From the NCBI GenBank assembly GCA_021774965.1, contig JAJFIL010000144.1:1-54146 (forward strand): 54,146 nt of DNA, read 5' to 3'. The position numbers were made by a program, and so were the translations under genes. Under the pieces are notes generated by a model. That model saw nothing but the letters and a program-made list of their open reading frames with translations. It searched no databases and was not told the origin of the DNA. Below are positions 10,776 through 19,586 of this stretch, one piece after another (positions within the stretch are counted from its first letter, which is position 1; the number at the start of each line of letters is the position of its first letter). Source of the DNA: Alphaproteobacteria bacterium. GTDB lineage: Bacteria > Pseudomonadota > Alphaproteobacteria > JAJFIK01.

Positions 10776-12689
10776 ATGATAAAAATTTGGGTTCGTGTGG
10801 CGTGGTTGATGACCATTGGCCTTTGTATGATTGGCGCGGCCAATTCAACTCCTCCGACTGCGGAAGATTTTATTCCACAGTTCTCACAGTTCACTATTTC
10901 CCCTAACGGCGAATACATCGCTGTTCTTCGGCCTGTTGATGGGCGCAATGCGTTGATGGTTCAGAGCCTTGATAACCCACATGATATCACGACCATTCCC
11001 TCCGGTCCGGACACTTACATCCTTGACTATCGTTGGTACAATGATGAATTACTGTTGATGAATGTAGGTTGGGGAACCAGTCTGCGACGCACAGCCAGGC
11101 CAGAAGACGTGAATGGATTGCGCGCACTATCGATACGTCTTACGGAAACCTCTGTTATGATCCAGGATTTGGGGACCTGGTTCCTCGGCGCTATCACCGA
11201 TGACCTTTCCAATGATCGCAGTCGCGTCCTTGTCAACTACGTCGATTACCAATCGGCCAACTATGTTTCTCATGCCGCAGAACTCAATGTTTATACTGGC
11301 GGGACGCGAAGAGTAAGCCGGGGACGATCCGGTTGGAATGGGCACTTCGTCACAGATACGCGAGGCCGCGTTCGTGTCTTGGTGGATGGCGATCAGGATA
11401 CTGACAGAGTGTGGATGCAAAATCTGGGTTCGGTGGATTGGAATCTGGTCCACGAATCTCCACGCCGATCCGCTGCAGCCATGAACCCATGGAAAGTATT
11501 GGAGAATGGGCGGTTCCTCTATCTATTCTCAGCGCACGAGGGGCGAGTTGGTCTTTACAAGATGGATATGGAGGCTCCAGGGACATTGGAACGGGTCTAT
11601 CTTCATGACGAATATGATCTGACCAATTTTGTATGGAGTGACCAAGGAGGCCGTCCCCTCTATGTAACCTTTGTGGCTGATACTCTTGAGTATCACTTCT
11701 TCGATGATGGCGCGCGGAGCCGTCACGAGCGGATTAACCGCCTTCTGCCGGGGGGAAATGAGTATGTCGTCAGCTCTGACGATGCGAACAATCGTCATAT
11801 TGTCTATAGCTCAGGTCCGGGTGAGGCCCCGGTTTACTACCTCCTTGATGAGGAAGCCCATTCGATCAATGAACTTGCCATTGGGTACCCCCAGCTCCCA
11901 CAAGAAGAGATGGCGCACGTTGAAGCTTTTAGCTATCACGCGCGAGATGGCTTAGAAATCCCGGCCTATCTGGCTGTGCCGCCGCACATTGGCGAGGCAC
12001 CCTATCCCCTGATTGTTTGGCCACATGGGGGGCCTCATTATGTTCGAGAAAGTCAGGAATTCGACGGCCTTCGGCAATTTCTGGCGACGCGGGGTTATGC
12101 CGTTTTCGCGCCAAACTTCCGCGGGTCGTGGGGGTATGGGAACGAGTTTGCATCCGCTGGTCTGCGTGAATGGGGCGGTGCCATGCAGGACGACATAACC
12201 GATGGTGTCCAACATCTTATTGATCAAGGCACGGTTGATCCCTCTCGTATCTGTATTGTGGGATGGTCATATGGAGCCTACGCCTCAATGATCGGCCTGG
12301 TGCAGACACCAGAACTTTACCAATGCGGGATTGCCATAAACGGGGTTTATGACCTCCGGGCGGTGCAAAGAGAACTCGGGCGGAATTTCCAATATGGATT
12401 GCAAGACTGGTGGCGCTATTCTATGGGGCGGGACGCCGATGACTTGGCGCGCGTCTCTCCGGCACGGCATGCCGATCGAATTCACGCACCCGTGCTCATC
12501 CTCCATTCCGAAGAAGACCGCACCATTCCTGAGGGACAACACGATCTTATGGTGGATGCCATGCGCCATGCCGGGGTTGAGTATCAGGAACACGTGTTTG
12601 AGGAGGGTGATCACTCCATGAATTTTGGCCCCTCCATGATCGAAACTTACCAGTTGGTCGAGGAGTTTCTGGCGGAGCACCTGCAATAG
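10776..12689 (+). CDS. Exported S9-family peptidase, paralog 3
   Basis: Start chosen at ATG 10776 by parity with paralog 2 (MIKIWVRVAWLMTIGLCMIGAANSTPPTAEDFIPQF). C-terminal WPHGGPHYV, GWSYGAYASM, SEEDRTIP, GDHSMNFGPSMI. The ORF opens at 10758, overlapping the paralog 2 stop. Confidence 0.87.
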   Translation: MIKIWVRVAWLMTIGLCMIGAANSTPPTAEDFIPQFSQFTISPNGEYIAVLRPVDGRNALMVQSLDNPHDITTIPSGPDTYILDYRWYNDELLLMNVGWGTSLRRTARPEDVNGLRALSIRLTETSVMIQDLGTWFLGAITDDLSNDRSRVLVNYVDYQSANYVSHAAELNVYTGGTRRVSRGRSGWNGHFVTDTRGRVRVLVDGDQDTDRVWMQNLGSVDWNLVHESPRRSAAAMNPWKVLENGRFLYLFSAHEGRVGLYKMDMEAPGTLERVYLHDEYDLTNFVWSDQGGRPLYVTFVADTLEYHFFDDGARSRHERINRLLPGGNEYVVSSDDANNRHIVYSSGPGEAPVYYLLDEEAHSINELAIGYPQLPQEEMAHVEAFSYHARDGLEIPAYLAVPPHIGEAPYPLIVWPHGGPHYVRESQEFDGLRQFLATRGYAVFAPNFRGSWGYGNEFASAGLREWGGAMQDDITDGVQHLIDQGTVDPSRICIVGWSYGAYASMIGLVQTPELYQCGIAINGVYDLRAVQRELGRNFQYGLQDWWRYSMGRDADDLARVSPARHADRIHAPVLILHSEEDRTIPEGQHDLMVDAMRHAGVEYQEHVFEEGDHSMNFGPSMIETYQLVEEFLAEHLQ

Positions 12690-12738
12690 CGGCCAATCCC
12701 CCTTGGACTCAAAGCCCGGGCTCGGCTAAAACCCTCTG

Positions 12739-13920
12739 ATGATCAATACCCCTACTACATTTGCGGTGGCCAAGTTGGCGGAGCTGGAACAGCGCCATCA
12801 ACGCCGCCGGCTTGCCCCAACGGATCGGCATGACACGATCCGCATTATGCGCCCTACCGCAACCGGTGCTCGGACGTTGATTTCCTTTTGCTGCAACGAC
12901 TATCTCAATCTCACAGGCGATGCGCGCCTTAAGGCCGCTGCGAAAAACGCCATTGATCGATATGGGGTTGGCGCGGGCGCGTCGCGGTTGATTACCGGAG
13001 ATCACCCTTTGCTGGGGGAACTTGAAGCCAGCCTGGCCGCGCTCAAAGGCACAGAGGACGCGGTGGTCTTTGGCTCGGGCTATCTTGCCAACCTTGGAAT
13101 TATTCCCACCCTCGCAGGGCCTGGTGACTTGATCCTTGCCGATGAGCTTAGCCACGCCTGCCTTATGGCCGGGGGGCAACTATCTGGCGCCAAGCTGATC
13201 CGGTTTGCTCACAATGATATGGCGGACCTTGAAGCCCATCTCTCTGCACACAGAGCAAATCATAGGCACTGCCTCATTCTTACTGATGGGGTTTTCAGCA
13301 TGGATGGGGATCTGGCACCGCTCACTGAATTGACTGACCTTGCCGATAAACACAATGCCTGGCTGATGAGTGATGACGCCCATGGTATTGGCGTTCTGGC
13401 GCAAGGGCGCGGTTCAACCTTTGCTCATGGTGCCGCGGTCAATGTGCCTCTGCAAATGGGAACGCTTTCAAAGGCAATTGGATCGTATGGCGGTTATCTT
13501 TGCGCGGATAAGGCGGTGTGTGATCTGATCAAGACCCGCGCCCGCACGCTTGTATATTCCACGGGCCTGCCGCCTGCGTCGGCTGCTGCCGCACTCGCCG
13601 CTCTTGAGATCATCAAGGCCGAGCCGGAGTTTTGTGCAGCACCCATCATCAAGGCAAAGCGGTTTTGTAAGGCGCTAGGCCTGCCCGAACCACAAAGTCC
13701 TATCGTGCCTCTGTTATTGGGTGACGAAGCCTCAGCCCTTGCCGCGTCTGCGAAACTGGAAGGGGCAGGCTTCCTCGTTACTCCCATTCGCCCACCAACA
13801 GTGCCTGCAGGAACCGCACGGCTCAGGTTTACATTTACTGCGGGTCATGCGGATGCGGACATTGACCAGCTGGTTGAGCATGTGCGCGATCTTGTGCAGC
13901 CCGCAGCGGCGGCAGAGTGA
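12739..13920 (+). CDS. bioF: 8-amino-7-oxononanoate synthase
   Basis: AOS-family PLP enzyme: FCCNDYLNLTGD, GVGAGASRLITGDHPLLGELE, DDAHGIGVLA, GTLSKAIGSYGGY. Confidence 0.95.
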   Translation: MINTPTTFAVAKLAELEQRHQRRRLAPTDRHDTIRIMRPTATGARTLISFCCNDYLNLTGDARLKAAAKNAIDRYGVGAGASRLITGDHPLLGELEASLAALKGTEDAVVFGSGYLANLGIIPTLAGPGDLILADELSHACLMAGGQLSGAKLIRFAHNDMADLEAHLSAHRANHRHCLILTDGVFSMDGDLAPLTELTDLADKHNAWLMSDDAHGIGVLAQGRGSTFAHGAAVNVPLQMGTLSKAIGSYGGYLCADKAVCDLIKTRARTLVYSTGLPPASAAAALAALEIIKAEPEFCAAPIIKAKRFCKALGLPEPQSPIVPLLLGDEASALAASAKLEGAGFLVTPIRPPTVPAGTARLRFTFTAGHADADIDQLVEHVRDLVQPAAAAE

Positions 13921-13932
13921 TGGGGTCGCAAG

Positions 13933-14628
13933 ATGACTAAAACTTTCTTCATCACCTCTTCGGGCACGGAAATTGGCAAGACGTTCATAACCGCCGCACT
14001 GATCCATCAGATGAAGGCGGCTGGCAAATCTATTGCGGCGTTCAAGCCATTGCTTTCGGGCTTTGATGAAGATGCGGTGGCGGAAACCGACACCGGCATC
14101 TTGCTCAAGGCTTTGGGGCGCAAGATAACGCAGAACACCATCAATGAAATGACCCCCTGGCGGTATAAGGCAGCTCTTTCCCCGGATATGGCTGCGGCCC
14201 GCGAAGGCAAGACTATCGAGTTTGATGCGCTCATCGAGTTTACGGAGGCTGCCCTTCGGGGTGGCGATGATTTCACCCTTCTCGAAGGAGTGGGCGGGGT
14301 CATGGCTCCCATCGGCCAGGCTCATACGGTACTTGATTGGATCGGCGCGGCGCAATGTCCGGCGATCCTTGTGGTGGGCGGATATCTTGGCACTATCAGT
14401 CATACGCTTACCGCAGCAAAAACATTAGAGGCAGCGCAAGTGCCTCTGGCCGGTGTTGTGATTTCTGCGCGTGGGGAATTACCGGTCAGCCCAGAGGAGA
14501 CTGCGGCAGCAATTTCGCGTTTTTTACCGGATGTACCTGTGGCTCATTTACCCGATTGCGGCAGCCAAGACACAGCCTGGCGCAATGCTCCCGATCTTCT
14601 GGGGGATTTGTGCCTTTTGCACGCCTGA
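13933..14628 (+). CDS. bioD: Dethiobiotin synthetase
   Basis: FFITSSGTEIGKTFITAALIHQ (P-loop), KPLLSGFDED, LLEGVGGVMAPI. Immediately follows bioF. Confidence 0.93.
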   Translation: MTKTFFITSSGTEIGKTFITAALIHQMKAAGKSIAAFKPLLSGFDEDAVAETDTGILLKALGRKITQNTINEMTPWRYKAALSPDMAAAREGKTIEFDALIEFTEAALRGGDDFTLLEGVGGVMAPIGQAHTVLDWIGAAQCPAILVVGGYLGTISHTLTAAKTLEAAQVPLAGVVISARGELPVSPEETAAAISRFLPDVPVAHLPDCGSQDTAWRNAPDLLGDLCLLHA

Positions 14629-14727
14629 AAGCCGTCACAAAACTGCTGAAATGAGGCATCATCCTATCCGAAATGGACGCTGGCGAGATCTGGAAAGATC
14701 TGGCCGGACTTAACGGAGGGTCGATCC

Positions 14728-17700
14728 ATGTTCCGGAACATTGCCATCATTCTTATCATTCTGGGGGCTGCGGCCTTCGCCTATTTCAATTGGCAAGGTG
14801 TGCCGGGCGACGATCAAGTGGCGGTGGAGGCAACATCTTCCGGCGAAGGCTCGGAGGTCAGCGAGGGCGTCGTTGCAGACAGCATCATCGCCGATGACAT
14901 CATGGCGTTCATGCGCCTTGAAGTGAGCGTGGCCAGCGACACACCGGAAGCCTGTCTTGTTTTCTCTCAGGATCTGGATGAAAGCGGCGAGACCCGGTAC
15001 GAGGATTATCTGCGTCTTGAACCTGCGGCCAAGCCTGCCTTGCGTATTGCCGGGCGTTTGCTGTGCCTGGGCGGGCTTTCGTTCAATCAAACCTATCAGG
15101 TGACTTTGCGCGAAGGGCTGCCAAGTGCCTCGGCGGCAATGACGGCCTATGATGAGCTGGTGCCTGTTGAACTACGCGACCGGCCTGCCGCCGTGGCGTT
15201 TGGTGGCGGTATCATCCTGCCGCGCGATTCGGGTGGCAGTGTTCCCCTGACGACCATGAACGTTGATACACTTTCTCTCCGTGTGCTGAGGGTAGGAGAC
15301 AGGTTGCTTGCCCGCCTGCGGCAGGGCCTGCTCGATCAAAGCCAGCTCTATCGCTATGACGCCAATGAGATCGAGAATGAGCAAGGCTCGCTCATCTGGG
15401 AAGGAGAGATGGATGTGGCGCGCGTGGCCAATCAGGCGGTTACCACACGCTTTCCCATCTCTGAAGTCTTAGAGGGCCAGGGCCCCGGCGCTTATCTAAT
15501 TTTGGCGCAGGATGGTGCGGATGCCGCCACTTCCACCAATTATTGGCAAGGCCAAGCCTCCCAGTGGGTGATTGAGACGGACCTGGGGCTGACAACCTTT
15601 ATGGGCGATGACGGCTTGCGCGTCTTCGTGCGCTCTTTAGAGAATGCAACATCCGTTTCCAGCGCAGAGATCACACTGATTGCGCGGAACAATGAAATTC
15701 TCGGCACCCGTCGTACTGGCAACAATGGCGCAGTGCGCTTTGAAGAAGGCCTTGTGCGCGGGCTTGGCGGGCAGGAACCGGTGGCGGTCATGGCCTATGG
15801 CCGGGGTGGAGATTTCACTTTTCTTGATTTGCGCCGGGGAGCATTTGACTTCTCTGATCGCGGTGTCTCCGGGCGCAATGTTGCGGGGCCTATTGATGCT
15901 TATCTCTACACAGATCGCGGGGTTTATCGCCCGGGCGAGGTGGTGCAACTGGCCAGCCTTATGCGCGACAACCATGCTATAGCGCTTGAGGATGTACCTC
16001 TAACCCTGATCGTCCGCCGCCCTGACGGGATGGAGGTTTCTCGCTTCACCACAAGTGAAAGCGACGCTGGCGCGGTTCACCATCCCATAACGCTTTCTGC
16101 CACGTCCCCTTTGGGCATGTGGCGCGTGTCTGCATATGTGGACACGGATGCAGCACCGGTGGGCACAGCGCGATTCGAAGTTCAAAACTTCGTCCCCGAA
16201 CGGCTGGAAGTAATCGCAACCCCTGCTCAAGACGTATTGCACGAAGGCGATGATGTACGCATCGATGTCAGCGCGCGGTTTCTTTATGGCGCTCCGGCAA
16301 GGGGTCTTCGTGGTGAGGCGGAACTGCGCCTTGAGCGTGATACTGCCCCCTTTGAAGGCTATGAGGAATATTCCTTTGGTCGGATAGAAGAAGCTCTGGA
16401 TGCGGAGCTTTGGCCGCTTAGCCTTGCCACAACAGATGCAACCGGGATGACCACCGCAACAGGATCATTGCGCGGCTTGCCGCCTACCACCTGGCCTTTG
16501 CGGGCTCGGGCGCGCATCGCCATCTTCGAGCCCGGCGGTCGCGCAACACAAGCCCTGGCCGAGATGGCTGTGCGCACCGGCACCAGTTACATAGGCATTC
16601 GCCCGGCGTTTGAGGGGCGTTATGTGCGGCAAAACACGGCGGCAGCCTTCGAGGTGATCTCCGTCGACAATGCTGGCACCCGCACCGCATCTGAGACCTT
16701 GAGCTGGCAGATCATTCGCGAGGTGGTGAATTATCAATGGTATCAGCTCAACGGCGAATGGCGCTTTGAACGCGTCGTCACAGATCGCCCCGTGGCGGCA
16801 GGGCATCTGGATACGACAACAGACAGCCTGGCCGAAATCTCCGAAACCCTTGCCTGGGGCACCTATCGGGTGATCGTAAGCGAAGCAGATGGGGAGGCGA
16901 CTTCCTCACAACGCTTCTATGTGGGCTGGTGGGGGGCTTCTTCTGCAGATAGGCCGGATCAGCTGGTGGTCACCTCAGCGGCAGAAAGTTATGTGCCGGG
17001 GACGGTGGCAGAAATTACCATTCGTCCAGTTCAGGCGGGCCCCGCGCTGGTGGTGGTCGCCAATGATCGCGTTCTGGAATCCCGGCAGATCGATGTGCCC
17101 GAAGATGGCGCGGTGATCAGCCTTGATGTTACCGAAGAATGGGGCGCAGGCGCTTATGTGCTTGTCACACACTATCGACCACTCTCAGAGGGCGACGCGC
17201 GGGCGCCTGTGCGTTCTGTGGGTCTGACCTGGGTTGATGTGGATCATCAGGCCCGCGTGTTGGAAATTACCCTTGATGCACCAGAGGTCGTCGCGCCAGA
17301 ACAACAGATCACCATCCCTGTTCAGGTCACCGGCATGGAAGGGGAAGCAGCTTATCTGACCCTGGCCGCGGTTGATCAAGGCATTGTGCAGCTCACTCAG
17401 TTTGAACCTCCGAACCCGGATGATTATTATTTCGGCAAGCGGCGTTTGGGCGTGGACATGCGTGATGATTACGGTCGCCTTATCCAAAGCTCCGGCGGTG
17501 CCTTGGGTGTAATCCGCTCTGGCGGGGACAGTGCCTTTGGCGGTGCGGGGCTCACTGTAGTGCCCACACGAACCGTGGCGCTGTTCTCGGGTTTGGTAGA
17601 GCTGGATACAGAAGGTCGCGCTGAGGTGACGCTGGACATTCCAGATTTCGCAGGAGAGTTGCGTCTGATGGCGGTGGCGGTCTCTGCCACCAAAGTCGGG

Positions 17701-19584
17701 CAGACGGATCAGCGGCTGACCGTGCGCGATGTTCTGGTGGGGGAGCTTTCCCTGCCGCGGTTCCTTGCGCCAAGTGACAGAGCACAAGCCACCCTCTCTG
17801 TCCACAATGTAGAAGGCCCTGCAGGCACCTATCAGGCGGCGGTAACCACTTTCGGAACTGTGGAGGCGGTCAGTATACAGACTTATGCGCTGGATCTGGA
17901 GCCCGGTCAGCGACAGGAAGTCCCCATCATCCTTACGGGTACGGGCATCGGTATTGGCACTGTTCAACTTGAGTTGACGGGCCCCGCGGACATCTCCCGC
18001 ACCCGAAGCTGGCCCATAGAAGTGCGTGCTGCGCAGCGGGTAGAGACCCGAGAAGTGGTGGAGATCATGGAAACAGGCACCAGCTACACCGTGCCAACTA
18101 ACACCACGGTCGGGTTCGTTCCCTCTACAGCAAACGTGTCCCTTTCGCTTTCCACTACACGAGGGCTTGATACGGGCGGGCTGTTGCGCGCGCTGGATCG
18201 GTACCCGTTTGGCTGTCTGGAACAGACTGTGAGCCGTGCATTCCCGCTGCTCTATTTTGCAGACCTGGCAACGCAAGCTGGCCTTGATGCGGAAGATGGC
18301 CTGGTGGTGCGTCAGCAAAATGCCATCAACCGGGTGTTGGATATGCAGCGCGGCAATGGCGCCTTTGGCATGTGGGGGTATCAAAGCGGGGAGGCAGATG
18401 CCTGGATCTCGCTTTATGCGCTTGAATTTCTCTTTGCCGCCGATGCCCAAGGTTTTGTGGTGCCGGATGAAGCATTGCGACGGGGGCTGGATTGGGCAGC
18501 GAACCTTTCCTCTCAAGCCTGGCGCGATGTGCAGCCTCGGGCCTATGCGTTCTACATTCTGGCCAGTCAGGGCCGGGTGGTGCCGGGGGACCTGCGGTAT
18601 TTCCATGATACTTCGCGGGCGAGTATCACCGATGCCATGGCCCTTGCGCATTTGGGGGCTGCGCTGGATGCCATGGGAGATCGCGCCCGTGCCGCCGCAA
18701 GTTTTGATCAGGCGGTGCGCATTGTGGAACAAGCCAATCCTGCAAGGTATGCCGCCTATCGCTACGGCTCTTTGACCCGGGATACAGCAGGCGTGACGGC
18801 TCTTGCTGCGCGCAGCGGACGCATGACCTTGTTGCCGGGTCTCTTTGACCGGATTGGTGAGCTCTACTCGCAGGTCCAATACACCACGACGCAGGAGAAA
18901 GCCTCCCTGCTGTTTGCAGCCTATGCCTTGAGCCTGTCGGGGGCAGAACTTGAAGTGACAGTGGAAAATGCTGCTGTGGTCAGCGGGGAGGATCCTGTTT
19001 TCATCGCTCCAACTGCATCTGAACTCGCCCAAGGGGTCAGTGTGCTCAATGAGGGCGGTGATATCTGGCGTGTCCTGACAAGCGTTGGCGTGCCTGCGGC
19101 ACCTCAGGAAGCAACGTCGTCCGGCTTCTCTCTTACCCGAACCTATCACCGTCCCGATGGCACGCCCGCAGATCTCAGTGCGGTCAGGCAAAACGATCGT
19201 ATCGTGGTTCTCATCCAGGGGCAGATGGAAAACAACATCTACCGCGAGATGGCAGTGATGGATCTCTTGCCTGCAGGTTTTGAGATCGAAACCGTTCTTT
19301 CCAGTCGCATACATGACTGGTTGCCAGAGCTGACTTCAACGCGAGCAGCCGAGGCACGGGATGATCGTTTTGTGGCGGCCTTTGATCGGGGCAACCGCTA
19401 TCGCCCCCATGTAACGGACAGCGAGGGCCGCGTGATCCGGCCAAGCTTTGCTGTGGCTTACGTGGCAAGGGCCATAACGCCGGGCACCTTCGTTCAGCCG
19501 CCAGCCTATGCGGAGGATATGTATGCGCCACGGATCAGCGGGCGCACAGCTATGGGCACGGTCACCATCACGGCACAGGACTAG
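14728..19584 (+). CDS. Alpha-2-macroglobulin-family protein (bacterial A2M, YfhM-like)
   Basis: 1618 aa. MG-type domains (YLYTDRGVYRPGEVVQLASLMRD), thioester motif PFGCLEQTVSRAFPLLYF, adjacent to PBP1C. Confidence 0.93.
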   Translation: MFRNIAIILIILGAAAFAYFNWQGVPGDDQVAVEATSSGEGSEVSEGVVADSIIADDIMAFMRLEVSVASDTPEACLVFSQDLDESGETRYEDYLRLEPAAKPALRIAGRLLCLGGLSFNQTYQVTLREGLPSASAAMTAYDELVPVELRDRPAAVAFGGGIILPRDSGGSVPLTTMNVDTLSLRVLRVGDRLLARLRQGLLDQSQLYRYDANEIENEQGSLIWEGEMDVARVANQAVTTRFPISEVLEGQGPGAYLILAQDGADAATSTNYWQGQASQWVIETDLGLTTFMGDDGLRVFVRSLENATSVSSAEITLIARNNEILGTRRTGNNGAVRFEEGLVRGLGGQEPVAVMAYGRGGDFTFLDLRRGAFDFSDRGVSGRNVAGPIDAYLYTDRGVYRPGEVVQLASLMRDNHAIALEDVPLTLIVRRPDGMEVSRFTTSESDAGAVHHPITLSATSPLGMWRVSAYVDTDAAPVGTARFEVQNFVPERLEVIATPAQDVLHEGDDVRIDVSARFLYGAPARGLRGEAELRLERDTAPFEGYEEYSFGRIEEALDAELWPLSLATTDATGMTTATGSLRGLPPTTWPLRARARIAIFEPGGRATQALAEMAVRTGTSYIGIRPAFEGRYVRQNTAAAFEVISVDNAGTRTASETLSWQIIREVVNYQWYQLNGEWRFERVVTDRPVAAGHLDTTTDSLAEISETLAWGTYRVIVSEADGEATSSQRFYVGWWGASSADRPDQLVVTSAAESYVPGTVAEITIRPVQAGPALVVVANDRVLESRQIDVPEDGAVISLDVTEEWGAGAYVLVTHYRPLSEGDARAPVRSVGLTWVDVDHQARVLEITLDAPEVVAPEQQITIPVQVTGMEGEAAYLTLAAVDQGIVQLTQFEPPNPDDYYFGKRRLGVDMRDDYGRLIQSSGGALGVIRSGGDSAFGGAGLTVVPTRTVALFSGLVELDTEGRAEVTLDIPDFAGELRLMAVAVSATKVGQTDQRLTVRDVLVGELSLPRFLAPSDRAQATLSVHNVEGPAGTYQAAVTTFGTVEAVSIQTYALDLEPGQRQEVPIILTGTGIGIGTVQLELTGPADISRTRSWPIEVRAAQRVETREVVEIMETGTSYTVPTNTTVGFVPSTANVSLSLSTTRGLDTGGLLRALDRYPFGCLEQTVSRAFPLLYFADLATQAGLDAEDGLVVRQQNAINRVLDMQRGNGAFGMWGYQSGEADAWISLYALEFLFAADAQGFVVPDEALRRGLDWAANLSSQAWRDVQPRAYAFYILASQGRVVPGDLRYFHDTSRASITDAMALAHLGAALDAMGDRARAAASFDQAVRIVEQANPARYAAYRYGSLTRDTAGVTALAARSGRMTLLPGLFDRIGELYSQVQYTTTQEKASLLFAAYALSLSGAELEVTVENAAVVSGEDPVFIAPTASELAQGVSVLNEGGDIWRVLTSVGVPAAPQEATSSGFSLTRTYHRPDGTPADLSAVRQNDRIVVLIQGQMENNIYREMAVMDLLPAGFEIETVLSSRIHDWLPELTSTRAAEARDDRFVAAFDRGNRYRPHVTDSEGRVIRPSFAVAYVARAITPGTFVQPPAYAEDMYAPRISGRTAMGTVTITAQD

Positions 19585-19586
19585 GT

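Noticed and set aside
17185-19314. 709-aa antisense ORF on the minus strand
   Set aside because: Lies opposite the A2M gene, which has clear domains and a thioester motif. High-GC codon bias creates long shadow ORFs, and the translation shows no recognisable family.
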